A DNA stretch of 64,000 bases from Acetonema longum DSM 6540 (lineage in GTDB: Bacteria > Bacillota > Negativicutes > Sporomusales > Acetonemataceae): the NCBI RefSeq assembly GCF_000219125.1, contig NZ_AFGF01000050.1:1-64000 (forward strand), given 5' to 3'. The stretch's first letter is position 1. Each line of letters starts with the position of its first letter. Shown in pieces: positions 34,418-43,406 of the stretch. The translations under genes were made by a program, and so were the position numbers. The notes under the pieces were generated by a model. That model saw only the letters and a list, made by a program, of their open reading frames with translations, was not told where the DNA came from and did not search any database.

Positions 34418-37030
34418 TTACAGTCGCGGGTCTACCGGCTCGCTCTCCAAGGCCAAGACGGCAAACACGCATTCATGGATTCGGTGAAGAGGCTCCTGCC
34501 GGACAAACCGCTCCAGGGCCTCCACGCCGAGAGCAAATTCCTTCAGGGCCAGGCTGCGTTTCTTCCCCAGCCCTCTTTGGCGCAGGCGCTCCAGATTTTC
34601 AGCCAGGGTGTATTCCGGGCCGTAAATGATGCGCAGATATTTCCGGCCGCGGCATTTCACGGCCGGCTGCAGCAGTTCCCGTCCATTTTTCACGATAAAA
34701 TCACAGGGTTTTACCACCATGCCTTCCCCGCCGGCGGCAGTCAGATCAGACCACCAGGCGACGCCCCTGGCTGTATCTTCCTCCTTGGTAACGTCCACCA
34801 CAATATGATTGGTCGGCATGAACAGCGCATCCTCCCCGGCGCAGTACTTCGCAACGGCGTTCATATGCCAAAGATGATTTTGATCGGTATGCGCCTTGCC
34901 TTCCGTTGCCAGGATGTGGAAAGGAGCCAGTCTCAGGTCCTCGATCGAATCCACCGGCCAGCAGTAGCTCCGGTAGGCCTCGACGTACTGATGCATCATA
35001 GCGGAACGTTCCGTAAACCGTTGCAGCAAAGCCCGAATATCCGCGTTCTGCCCCGAGGCTTCCCTGTCCACAGCCCGGGGCAACCTTTCATGCGCCGCAG
35101 CCTGCCGCAGCAGGGCTGCGGCTTCATCCAGGGCTACTCTGCCCGCCCGGCCGACGGCCGCGTACTGTTCGGTCAACAGCGCCTGGGCCTTGGCCGACCA
35201 GGGCATTAATTCACAGTCGAGGCACACCCAGTCAGTGGTAAAATCCTGCCAGAAACCGGAGCGGGTGAGGACTTGCCGCAGCCTTTCCAGGAAGGCGGCT
35301 TCCAAATCACTGTTGTCAAAAAAATGCCGTCCGGTGCGGGTATAGCAAATCCCAGCCGAACCGTCAGCCACGCCGAAACGGGCTGCCGCTGCCGCCTGGT
35401 CTTTGCAGACAATCACCACGGCCCGCGAGCCCATATGTTTCTGCTCGCAGACAACCCGATCCACACCCCTGGCCCGGAAATAGGCGAAAGCTTCATCGGG
35501 ATGCTCCAGCATCCCCTCCGCGTGGCTGGTCTCAGTGGGCGACATGGTCGGCGGCAGATAGATCAGCCAGCGGGGATCGGCCGCAAAGCGGCTCATTACT
35601 TCCAGGGCAGCCATGGCGTTTTCCTCCCGCACCATGATATTGCTGTACAGCCGGGTGCCAATGACGCGCTTGCCCAGGACATCCTGAATATCCAGGATAT
35701 TGTGATCCCGCTGCGGTTCCGTGAGCGGCGCCTGCGCATCCTCCGGCAGGAACGGCTTGGCCGGTTCATAATAGGTTTGCAGGGCCTTTACCTCGCTGAA
35801 GCTTTTCTCCGGGTAGCGGTATGCGGTAAGCTTGCCGCCAAACACGCAGCCGGTATCGATATTGATGGTATTGTTCAGTTCGGCAACGGCCGCCTGGGGC
35901 GTATGGCCGTACACAACCGTGGCCCGGCCCCGGTAATCGGCCGCCCAGTCATAGCGCACCGGCAGACCGTAACTGTCGGTTTCGCCGCTGGTTTCGCCAT
36001 AAAGGGCGAAATCCCGCACCTTGCCTGACCCCCGGCCCTGCAGGTTTTCTTTCATGCCGGCATGAGCTACCACCAATTTGCCGTCGTCCAGCACATAATG
36101 ACTGATCAGCCCGTCGATAAACAATTTTACCTTTGCAATAAAGGCAGGGCTTTCGGATTCCAGTTGCGCCAGCGTTTCGCCCAGGCCGTGGGTGACCTGA
36201 ACATTGCCGCCCTTCAGCTTCTTCAGCAGCTTCACGTCATGGTTCCCCGGCACGCACAGCGCATTGCCGTCCCGCACCATGGCCATCACCAGCTTTAATG
36301 TATCCGCAGTCCGCGGGCCGCGGTCAACCAGGTCGCCGAGAAAAATCGCCTTGCGCCCGTCCGGGTGGGCTGCCCGGAAATCCTTTTCCCCGGCCGCGTC
36401 CACGGTCTCTTCAACCATATACCCCATATTGGCAAGCAGCATTTTTAGTTCAGCAAAGCAGCCATGAACATCGCCGATGATGTCAAAGGGCCCGTGCTCG
36501 TGCTTCAGGTTGTTCCAGAGCGGCTGCCGCCGGCACTGCACCTGTTCCACTTCCTCCGGCGAATTCAGGACATAGACCTGCCGGAATCCTTCCTTGCGCA
36601 GATTGCGCAGGGAACGCCGCAGCTGGGCGATATGGTTTTTGATGACGTAATCGCCCACCTGCCGGTCGGTCCGGCTTTTATTTCTGTCCTGGCAGACCCG
36701 TTCCGGCAAATTCAATACGATGGCCACAGGAATGCAGTGGTGGTCCCGGGCGAGCTGCAGCAGCGGCTTGCGGGCCGCTTCCTGCACATTGGTGGCGTCA
36801 ACAACCGTCAGTTTGCCCAGCTGCAGCCGCTTGCCGGCAATATAATGCAGCACCTCAAAGGCCGGATTGTTTACCGCCTGGTCATTTTCATCATCGGCAA
36901 CCAGGCCGCGGCAAAAGTCGGATGAAATGACTTCCGTCGGCTTAAAATGCCGCCGGGCAAACGTCGATTTCCCGCAGCCCGAGGGGCCGATCAACAAAAC
37001 CAGGGACAATTCCGGCAGCATCAATTCCAT
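34418..37030 (-). CDS. pnkp: Polynucleotide kinase-phosphatase-ligase
   Basis: 870 aa, the same length as Clostridium thermocellum Pnkp. Three domains in order: 5'-kinase (P-loop GPSGCGKST at residues 15-23, then VISSDFCRGLV), a calcineurin-type 2',3'-phosphatase (DIIGDVHGC, LGDLVDRGP, PGNHD, YGHTPQ) and a ligase adenylyltransferase with the lysine motif QKHMGSRAV. It heals both ends of cut RNA and, with Hen1, seals them. The ATG at 37030 overlaps hen1 by 10 bp and has GGGGGTG upstream; a longer frame to 37162 lies inside hen1 and is rejected. It is the last gene of the RNA-repair island. Confidence 0.95.
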   Translation of the reverse strand: MELMLPELSLVLLIGPSGCGKSTFARRHFKPTEVISSDFCRGLVADDENDQAVNNPAFEVLHYIAGKRLQLGKLTVVDATNVQEAARKPLLQLARDHHCIPVAIVLNLPERVCQDRNKSRTDRQVGDYVIKNHIAQLRRSLRNLRKEGFRQVYVLNSPEEVEQVQCRRQPLWNNLKHEHGPFDIIGDVHGCFAELKMLLANMGYMVEETVDAAGEKDFRAAHPDGRKAIFLGDLVDRGPRTADTLKLVMAMVRDGNALCVPGNHDVKLLKKLKGGNVQVTHGLGETLAQLESESPAFIAKVKLFIDGLISHYVLDDGKLVVAHAGMKENLQGRGSGKVRDFALYGETSGETDSYGLPVRYDWAADYRGRATVVYGHTPQAAVAELNNTINIDTGCVFGGKLTAYRYPEKSFSEVKALQTYYEPAKPFLPEDAQAPLTEPQRDHNILDIQDVLGKRVIGTRLYSNIMVREENAMAALEVMSRFAADPRWLIYLPPTMSPTETSHAEGMLEHPDEAFAYFRARGVDRVVCEQKHMGSRAVVIVCKDQAAAAARFGVADGSAGICYTRTGRHFFDNSDLEAAFLERLRQVLTRSGFWQDFTTDWVCLDCELMPWSAKAQALLTEQYAAVGRAGRVALDEAAALLRQAAAHERLPRAVDREASGQNADIRALLQRFTERSAMMHQYVEAYRSYCWPVDSIEDLRLAPFHILATEGKAHTDQNHLWHMNAVAKYCAGEDALFMPTNHIVVDVTKEEDTARGVAWWSDLTAAGGEGMVVKPCDFIVKNGRELLQPAVKCRGRKYLRIIYGPEYTLAENLERLRQRGLGKKRSLALKEFALGVEALERFVRQEPLHRIHECVFAVLALESEPVDPRL

Positions 37031-38409
37031 AATGTAAACACCCCCATCTGAGTCGGACTGCCAACTTCCGGATCGGCTGCGCCGACCGGCATAAAGCGTA
37101 CGCTGTAGCCGTAACACTCCGCCACCCGTGTCGCCCAGGCGGCGAATTCGCCGCGGGTCCATTCAAAGCGGTGATCCCGGTGCCGCATGTCGGATGCGGT
37201 CAGGCCATAGCGAGCATTGTATTCTTTATTTGGCGTAGATACAATCACAGTGTGCGGCTTGGCAAACCGAAACAGGACCTGCTCCAGGGCAGCTAAGCGG
37301 TGAGGGTCCAGATGCTCGATCACCTCCACCAGCGTGGCCGCGTCATAGCCGGCAAAACGCTGATCACGGTAGGTTAAAGACCCCTGCAAAAGGGTGATCC
37401 TCTGCCGCTGCAGGTCCGACAGCCGCTCGAGCTTCAGCCTGCTTTTGGCCCGCTCCAGCGCACTGCAGGAAACATCCACGCCGGCAAGCTGTTCAAAGCT
37501 TTTGTCCCGCAGCAGCAGGGCCAGGAGTTTCCCCTCACCGCAGCCAAGGTCAAGCACGCGTTTGGCCTGAGCGCTCTTAAGGGCGGCGACCACCGTTCCC
37601 AGGCGCTCTTCATTCAGGCTCCGCTTGTCTTCCGCTTCTTCCTCCGGCAGTTGGCCGGCCTCTTCCTCTGCTGCCGACACATCGGGCAGCAACCGGTTCA
37701 AGGCCTGGTCCACCAGATTTCTTTTTCGTTTCAGGTATCTGCCGATTATGAGCTCCCGTTCCGGATGGCCGGCCAGCCAGCCTTCGCCGTGGCGCAGCAG
37801 TTTATCGATTTCAGCCTCGCCGATCCAGTAGTGCTTGTCGCTGTCCAGCACCGGAATCAGCACATAGAGATGGCGCAGCAGGTCCTGCAGCCTGACTGCT
37901 GCGGTCAGCGTAACATTAAAATATCGGCTTTTACCCCACTGGGGAAATTGTTCGTCCAGCTCATAGTCTTCCGCCCCGACAGTATAGCCCAGCGGCTCAA
38001 ACAGCCGGCGGATCATCGCCGTCTGGCCCCGACAGGGCAGCATAACGATTCCGGCCTGAAACGGCAGGGCCTGCGCCGCCAGTTCCGGCCGATCCTTGCA
38101 TCTGCCGGTCATGGCCGTGCCGAATACTTTGGCGATGGCAACGCTTAAAAAGGAAGAGGCCACATAGGGCCTGTCATTGACATAGTCAAACAGGCCGCCT
38201 GCCGCGGAACCCCTTTTGCCGCGCGCCAGGTCCAGGGGATCGATATCCAGCAGCAGGACTACCGTGCACCGTTCATCGGTGACTTCGGGATAAAAGATAT
38301 GGGCCTGCCCGTGGCTGAGATCAAAAGTCTGCGGCCGCGAGGGATTTTTGTGCAGCAGATAGCCCAGATCGGCAGCCGGCTGCCGGGTGTAGGTAATGGT
38401 TAACAGCAT
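37021..38409 (-). CDS. hen1: Hen1 3'-terminal RNA ribose 2'-O-methyltransferase
   Basis: 462 aa. The N-terminal ~240 residues are the bacterial Hen1 domain that binds and activates the Pnkp ligase; a charged linker (EEEAGQLPEEEAEDKR) follows; the C-terminal half is the methyltransferase with SAM motif DLGCGEGK and the metal-binding EVIEHLD and HRFEWTRGEF segments. It marks the 3'-terminal ribose at the break, so the repaired junction resists being cut again at the same place. Start 38409 has AAGGAG upstream. It overlaps pnkp by 10 bp, consistent with a stoichiometric complex. Confidence 0.95.
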   Translation of the reverse strand: MLLTITYTRQPAADLGYLLHKNPSRPQTFDLSHGQAHIFYPEVTDERCTVVLLLDIDPLDLARGKRGSAAGGLFDYVNDRPYVASSFLSVAIAKVFGTAMTGRCKDRPELAAQALPFQAGIVMLPCRGQTAMIRRLFEPLGYTVGAEDYELDEQFPQWGKSRYFNVTLTAAVRLQDLLRHLYVLIPVLDSDKHYWIGEAEIDKLLRHGEGWLAGHPERELIIGRYLKRKRNLVDQALNRLLPDVSAAEEEAGQLPEEEAEDKRSLNEERLGTVVAALKSAQAKRVLDLGCGEGKLLALLLRDKSFEQLAGVDVSCSALERAKSRLKLERLSDLQRQRITLLQGSLTYRDQRFAGYDAATLVEVIEHLDPHRLAALEQVLFRFAKPHTVIVSTPNKEYNARYGLTASDMRHRDHRFEWTRGEFAAWATRVAECYGYSVRFMPVGAADPEVGSPTQMGVFTLWN

Positions 38410-38420
38410 AGTTTCACTCC

Positions 38421-39578
38421 TTACAATGTGGACGGAACAATCCACTGTACGGAAGGCGCTTCGGTAAGGACAGGCACCTCCAGCTTGTGGATCATCCGAT
38501 GGATGGCTTTCTCCGGCACCGGAGCGGAACGTTCCCGGTTGCGCCGCAGCAGCAGCGCGTAGGGCACTTCCAGATAGACTATTTTCACCCTGGCGCCATA
38601 AGCGGTAAAAAGGGCAATGAGCTGCCGGCGGGTTGCTCTGCTAATATTCGTCGCGTTCCAGACGAAAGGCCGCTGGTCGCGCAAAAATTGCCTGGCCCTT
38701 TCCTTGGCTGCCTGGACAACCTGGCCCTGCTCCTCATCGGGAGCGATTTTAAGCTCCTGCCGCAGCCGGTCCAGGGAGACCACCGGCAGGCCGGCGCAAT
38801 GCCGCGCAACCCAGGTGTCCTTGCCGGCCGCCGGCAGCCCGGACATCAGAATCACTTCAAATTTTGTATCATCATAAGCCCGATAAGCCGGGTCGGCCTT
38901 TTCCTTCTGAAAGTACAGGAAGCGGCTGTAAGCATCGGCAAACCTGCCGCGCTCCCGGTAGCAGCCGTGCTCCCGGCAAAAATCGGCAAACAATTCGATT
39001 CGTTCCAGCAATTCCTGCCGGTCCGGGCACCGCCGGCCCAGGACGTCGGCTTTCGCCAGCAGGGCCAGCCAGTCCAGCCTTACCATCTGACTGGCTTCCA
39101 GGACCGCGCGGACCGGGTCCTCCTTTTCCAGAAAGAATAACGGCAGGCCGTGAAAGCGCACCAGCTTGGCGATCTCTTCCCGGCAGGCAAAGGGAACCGG
39201 CGTTGTTAACCCGGTTTCCTTATACAGTATCTCTCTGGTTAGGAACTCTCCCAGCAGGGCATGTCCCCCGGAAGTAATCCGGCCATGATCGACCCTGGTG
39301 CAAAAAGGCTTGGCCACGTCATGCAGCAATGCCGCCGCCAACAGCATATTTCGGACGGGCTCAGTCATCTGCCGCCATTCCGCCATCTGCATGAGCGCCT
39401 CGCATACCAGCCGGGTATGGGTCAGCACATCGCCTTCCGCGTGAAATACCGGGTCCTGTACAATGCCCTGCAGCTCCCTGAGCCAGGCAAAACGGCCGCA
39501 CAGCCCGTCCCAGTCAAGCTCCCAGTCAGGCGCGCCGGGACAATGGGGAAAGACCCAGGGATCATAAAAATTTTGCAT
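38421..39578 (-). CDS. HD-phosphohydrolase / P-loop kinase fusion
   Basis: 385 aa two-domain protein. Residues about 40-200 are an HD domain (H54, H86-D87 in LLHDVAKP, a later RFHGLP) like that of tRNA nucleotidyltransferases; residues about 240-385 are a polynucleotide-kinase-like P-loop domain (GLPAAGKDTW at 247-256, VWNATN as the family's D/NxT motif, and a lid RRNRERS). The HD part could remove a 2',3'-cyclic or 3' phosphate and the kinase part phosphorylate a 5'-OH, giving a second end-healing enzyme beside Pnkp (inference). It lies 11 nt from hen1 and 6 nt from the RNA ligase gene, strongly suggesting one operon. Confidence 0.85.
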   Translation of the reverse strand: MQNFYDPWVFPHCPGAPDWELDWDGLCGRFAWLRELQGIVQDPVFHAEGDVLTHTRLVCEALMQMAEWRQMTEPVRNMLLAAALLHDVAKPFCTRVDHGRITSGGHALLGEFLTREILYKETGLTTPVPFACREEIAKLVRFHGLPLFFLEKEDPVRAVLEASQMVRLDWLALLAKADVLGRRCPDRQELLERIELFADFCREHGCYRERGRFADAYSRFLYFQKEKADPAYRAYDDTKFEVILMSGLPAAGKDTWVARHCAGLPVVSLDRLRQELKIAPDEEQGQVVQAAKERARQFLRDQRPFVWNATNISRATRRQLIALFTAYGARVKIVYLEVPYALLLRRNRERSAPVPEKAIHRMIHKLEVPVLTEAPSVQWIVPSTL

Positions 39579-39584
39579 GTCCTG

Positions 39585-40388
39585 TCACCCCTGTCCGGCT
39601 GAAAACAGATCCGTTCCGTCCCGGAGCAGATTGGAAATAACCGGCCGGTCCAGCCAGTGGCTTTCGGCGTTGAGGATGCTGGTCAGAAAGCTGGCTCGCA
39701 CATATTTGTAACGTTCCTTGACCACGCCCGCTTCTTCCACTTTAATATACAGCCCTTCCATCAGCGGCCCCATGTCCGTCTCCCGCAGCACCCGGGCAGC
39801 GTCCAGTTTTTTGCCGTCACATATTCCCCGCAGTTTATCCCCGGCTGCCGCGGAGATAAAACGCGACGGCCCCAGCAGTCCGGCCAGCGCTTTGTGCTGC
39901 TGCAGCCGGCCTTCAAATAAAACCAGCACCGGCGTAATAAAAGGGTGATTTTGCAGCAGGCTGCGCCGTCTGACGGTGCTGAGAAACTGCTGTTCCGCTT
40001 TGTCATAGATGTCAAACTCCATGAAATAATGCGGCAGCTGGTCATAAAAAACAGTGTGCTTGGCATACAGCCATTCGCCGTACAGGATATAGCGGCCGCC
40101 AAGGATGTCCCAAAAGTCGGCTTGATGGGCATTGGCCCATGTTTTGAGCAAATTGAAATGTTTCTCCCGGCCCCCGCCGGTTAAATAATGCCCCCGGCTT
40201 TGCAGCCTCAGCTCGCCTTCCGGGCTAAAGCTTATGCCGCTGTTGGCGCCATCGACCTTTTCCTCGACCACCAGAAACCGGTTGGCAATCCGGCTGAACG
40301 GCACGCTCTCCAGGTCTTCATCCCCCGGCTGACAGCGGGAGCCTTCGATATGGGGGGTTCTAGGATACTTTATTAGCATGTTTATCAT
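39585..40388 (-). CDS. RNA ligase family protein
   Basis: 267 aa member of the Rnl2-like/DRB0094 nucleotidyltransferase group. The adenylylation motif is EEKVDGANSG with Lys44; later motifs include ILYGEWLYAKH, FMEFDIYD, EGLYIKVEEAG and RYKYVR, with lysines expected for motifs IV and V. It joins RNA 3'-OH and 5'-phosphate ends with ATP. It is a second ligase besides the one in Pnkp. It is preceded by a 94-bp gap, after which (upstream) the base composition drops. Confidence 0.88.
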   Translation of the reverse strand: MINMLIKYPRTPHIEGSRCQPGDEDLESVPFSRIANRFLVVEEKVDGANSGISFSPEGELRLQSRGHYLTGGGREKHFNLLKTWANAHQADFWDILGGRYILYGEWLYAKHTVFYDQLPHYFMEFDIYDKAEQQFLSTVRRRSLLQNHPFITPVLVLFEGRLQQHKALAGLLGPSRFISAAAGDKLRGICDGKKLDAARVLRETDMGPLMEGLYIKVEEAGVVKERYKYVRASFLTSILNAESHWLDRPVISNLLRDGTDLFSAGQG

Positions 40389-40482
40389 CTTCTTTCCCGG
40401 CCATGACGATTGATTAGAAAGTCATAGCGTTTTGCATCTTTAGGGCAGTAAAATACTTGAAAAGTATCGCTCATTCTGATGT

Positions 40483-41256
40483 TTAGTACGCTGCTGAGCC
40501 GCCGTTATCAAGCAGGTTCGCGATAAACAGGTTATATTGATCCTTCAGCGGCAAATCGTCATCCACTTTGATCCGCCTTCTTGGAACTGTCGTTTGCCCT
40601 GTTATTACATTTTCACAGACTTTCTCATATTGCTCCCAGTATAGGCCGATGCCGCTCTTTTGCCATGAAGGAACATCGTTAAAGTTCATACCGTATTGAT
40701 AGAGAAGCTCGTTTTTATCTTTTACACCCATGCCTAATAACAAGCTGTTCGCTTCCGCCACGGTTTTGCCGTTACGCCTTAACAGCCAATAGCAGTGAGC
40801 ATTCAGCGCATTGCGGCAAGCATCCTCATAGCGCCAGCGGAAATAATTTACCACCAGTTCTTTATTGGGCAGTACGGATATCCTGCAGTCAAAAGAGGCA
40901 GCACCGCCCAGCAGCAAAGAAAATTTCGCGCTTGCTTCCCCGGCCAGAATAGAGTTGAATTTACGCGTTTTTCGCCCAAAGGCGGTTTCATCCAGGTGGA
41001 AAAGGAGTGAAATCTCATCACTCTGGGTATAGCCGTAAATGACCCGAAACCCGCATTGCATCAGATGTTCAACCGTAGCCACCATATAATCTCTAAACCG
41101 AATATCATATGGGCTTTCAAATTGATAAACTTCTTTGGTCAATCTGGTAAATGAGCGGCCATCTATGCGCGCTGCCATGTAAACGCCAGGAATCACGCAA
41201 TAATCATGGGCCGTCTCATATACCCTCATTTTTATGTCAAAGTCACTGAATTTCAT
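40483..41256 (-). CDS. Thg1-like 3'-5' RNA polymerase
   Basis: 257 aa Thg1-family protein. The catalytic palm shows ARIDGRSFTRL (D32) and GYTQSDEISLLF (D80, E81), the metal-binding acidic residues; NYFRWRYEDACRNALN is also typical. Eukaryotic Thg1 adds G-1 to tRNA-His; bacterial Thg1-like proteins repair 5'-truncated tRNAs by template-directed 3'-5' addition. Bacterial tRNA-His G-1 is normally encoded, so a repair role fits this neighbourhood better. It overlaps the kinase gene upstream by 14 bp and has a good AGGAG ribosome site. Confidence 0.92.
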   Translation of the reverse strand: MKFSDFDIKMRVYETAHDYCVIPGVYMAARIDGRSFTRLTKEVYQFESPYDIRFRDYMVATVEHLMQCGFRVIYGYTQSDEISLLFHLDETAFGRKTRKFNSILAGEASAKFSLLLGGAASFDCRISVLPNKELVVNYFRWRYEDACRNALNAHCYWLLRRNGKTVAEANSLLLGMGVKDKNELLYQYGMNFNDVPSWQKSGIGLYWEQYEKVCENVITGQTTVPRRRIKVDDDLPLKDQYNLFIANLLDNGGSAAY

Positions 41257-41713
41257 GCTTCCACTCCTGTACTATGAATATTTTATTATGATTACTGCTA
41301 TCATGACCCGTTCTGACAAAATACAGGGCGTCAAAGCCTTCCTCCTGCCTGGGCAGTTGCAGCTTAGCATACGTGCTTTTGATGCCCGGCACGGGAACAG
41401 CCTCCCTGCCGGTTCTGCTTTCATTCCGCCGGATCGATTCCTGAATGCAAGAGTGAAAATAATAGCCTGTCACTGTAAACCCGGCGTTTTTAACTATGGT
41501 TATGTATCTTTTACGGTCTTCAACAGTCGGATTGGTATTATCCACGACAAAAGGCTGTTTACCGCGAATGCAGGCATCCAGTAAGATGCTTTCCCGATGC
41601 CGGGTTTTCAGCATATCCAGGTTAATTCTAATATGGGTTTTAAAAAAATTTTCCTGATAAAAAGTACTTTTACCCGCAGCTTGAATACCGATAAAAATAA
41701 CCGCTTCCATCAT
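41243..41713 (-). CDS. P-loop polynucleotide-kinase-like protein
   Basis: 156 aa stand-alone AAA_33/PNK-like kinase. Walker A is GIQAAGKST (residues 9-17), followed by RINLDML, the DNTNPT motif and a lid region with RRNESRTGRE. It probably phosphorylates 5'-OH RNA ends. Start 41713 has AGGGGG about 6 nt upstream; the longer frame to 41752 is not needed. It overlaps the Thg1-like gene and is the third kinase domain in this island. Confidence 0.8.
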   Translation of the reverse strand: MMEAVIFIGIQAAGKSTFYQENFFKTHIRINLDMLKTRHRESILLDACIRGKQPFVVDNTNPTVEDRKRYITIVKNAGFTVTGYYFHSCIQESIRRNESRTGREAVPVPGIKSTYAKLQLPRQEEGFDALYFVRTGHDSSNHNKIFIVQEWKHEIQ

Positions 41714-41758
41714 CAAAACCCCCTGCATATCCATGCTGTTCAGTCTTAGCAAAAAAAC

Positions 41759-42142
41759 TTATTGTTTCTCCTTGTCCTTAAAATATTGCTGATATAACTT
41801 CTTTTTTCTTTGATTCAACCGCGCCGGATTACTTATAAAATAAAAATGTGGCAGCCCTGCGGCGTCTAAGTTGGGCTCATGCGGTTCGTACCTGTCCCTC
41901 TCTCCTTGCCTTAACGGATTTCTGAGACAAATTCCAAAGCTGCAGCTGCAAAAGGATTCATGGACTATTTTGGCTGCTTGCATCGCTTCCTCCAAATTGG
42001 TATATAATCCCGGTGCAAAAGAAGAATTTTTTTCACACCAAAAAAAGCAAAATTCCTTAGGGCACTCAAAGGGGGAAGGCTTTTCACGCGGTATATAGGT
42101 TCTGTTTTTCATATTGTCATCCTCTTCAAAGGTTTTGTCCAT
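41759..42142 (-). CDS. Unknown 127-aa protein in RNA-repair island
   Basis: 127 aa, not recognised. It is rich in aromatic and charged residues and has six cysteines in its N-terminal two thirds, including ECPKEFCFFWC and SFCSCSFGIC, a possible metal site. The C-terminus is basic (NQRKKKLYQQYFKDKEK), which would suit RNA binding. AGGGGG lies 9 nt before the ATG. It sits in the same direction between the TPR gene and the P-loop kinase gene with gaps of about 50 bp, so it is probably part of the RNA-repair operon. The name suggested by neighbours would be only a guess. Confidence 0.65.
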   Translation of the reverse strand: MDKTFEEDDNMKNRTYIPREKPSPFECPKEFCFFWCEKNSSFAPGLYTNLEEAMQAAKIVHESFCSCSFGICLRNPLRQGERDRYEPHEPNLDAAGLPHFYFISNPARLNQRKKKLYQQYFKDKEKQ

Positions 42143-42195
42143 GCCATAGCCCCCTGAACTACTTTCGTCTTCAATCCGCCGCCTTAAAATTATAA

Positions 42196-43326
42196 TTAGA
42201 CTCCAAATAAATAAAGTCTCTTACCGCATGCAAGCGCATCGCACATGTGTGAAATAAGTTCAATATGGATACGTTTCAATTGCTCCAGCCATTCCATCCA
42301 GTGAACTTCAAAATCGGCAAAATCCCTGATCAGAGTTGCTACAAACCAGGTTTCTACTACATGGCTGAAAAAATCAGCATAACTGCAAACCAAGTTTAAA
42401 GCAGCTAAACTGTCGATCAATCCATCCAGCACCTGCCTCATATCCTGTATGGAATATTCAAAGTTTCCATAGATACTAAATGTCGGAAAAGGCTGAGCAA
42501 AACATTTATGAACTTCCATAAAAATACAATCTTCTATATACCAGGAATCCGGATGCCACGGTTTATGCTGATCGGTATTCTCCGCAAAATAAAACTCAAT
42601 ACAAGGTCCGCCGATAACTTCCTTTTGCAGTGCCATCACTGGAGTATGCTGAGCGTAAGGATAAAAATTCCTGAATTTTATATAATCATCACGGGCTTCC
42701 GACCATTGTTTAAGTTGTATATATAGTTCGCCCCGCCGATTATAAAATCGCCAGTCCTGTGGTTTAAGAGAAATCCCTTTGTCATAATCACCCAGTGCTT
42801 GATGATACCGTTTCAAACTCTCAAAACATTCTCCACGTTCCAAATAAAAATTGACATTGTCCATATTAGATTGAATGGCATCGCTAAAATATGCGACCGC
42901 CGCCGCATAATCACGTTTTTCATATTTTAGAATATTAGCCAGTTCGAACATGGCTTGTGCATGACCAGGATTCATTTTTAGAACTTCATTGAAATAATAC
43001 CAGGCTTGTTCGACAGAATGCTCTAACGCATGATTATCGCGATAGGTCATAGCCAAGTTAAAAAGCAGTTCCTGCTCGGCCTGGCCTTGTTCCAATGCGT
43101 TTTCGAGAATTTGAATCGCCTTGTTCAAATCATCAGTCTTTCTGTCGTACTCTTCCAGTAAGCCATAAACCAGAGCTCGTTTACGGTAGGCGTCACCATA
43201 AACAGCATCTCTCTCGATGGCTTGGCTATAAAAATCCAGGGCCGTTATAAGGTATGCCTCTTCGTAACACCGATCATATTCACGCATAGCTTCTTCCGCT
43301 TTGTTAAAGCATTCAATACCCGTCAT
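42196..43326 (-). CDS. TPR-repeat protein in RNA-repair island
   Basis: 376 aa. Residues 1-230 form about five tetratricopeptide repeats (for example AYLITALDFYSQAIERD, YHQALGDYDKGISLKPQDW), a protein-binding scaffold. The C-terminal ~150 residues form an aromatic-rich domain I do not recognise (YFAENTDQHKPWHPDSWYIED, WVATLIRDFADFEVHWMEWLEQLKR). No signal peptide. It may scaffold or sense for the repair enzymes. Codon and base composition are AT-richer than pnkp and hen1. Confidence 0.75.
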   Translation of the reverse strand: MTGIECFNKAEEAMREYDRCYEEAYLITALDFYSQAIERDAVYGDAYRKRALVYGLLEEYDRKTDDLNKAIQILENALEQGQAEQELLFNLAMTYRDNHALEHSVEQAWYYFNEVLKMNPGHAQAMFELANILKYEKRDYAAAVAYFSDAIQSNMDNVNFYLERGECFESLKRYHQALGDYDKGISLKPQDWRFYNRRGELYIQLKQWSEARDDYIKFRNFYPYAQHTPVMALQKEVIGGPCIEFYFAENTDQHKPWHPDSWYIEDCIFMEVHKCFAQPFPTFSIYGNFEYSIQDMRQVLDGLIDSLAALNLVCSYADFFSHVVETWFVATLIRDFADFEVHWMEWLEQLKRIHIELISHMCDALACGKRLYLFGV

Positions 43327-43406
43327 GCTATCACCATTTAAAATTCGTTTTGCCCATTCCTGTTTTACATATAGGCTTGATTTCCAGGCATGAGTCTCAC
43401 TACGCT

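Noticed and set aside
40483-41256. Thg1-like gene as a tRNA-His G-1 addition enzyme
   Set aside because: Bacterial tRNA-His genes normally encode G-1 and the gene sits among RNA-repair genes, so a repair role is more likely; not proven.
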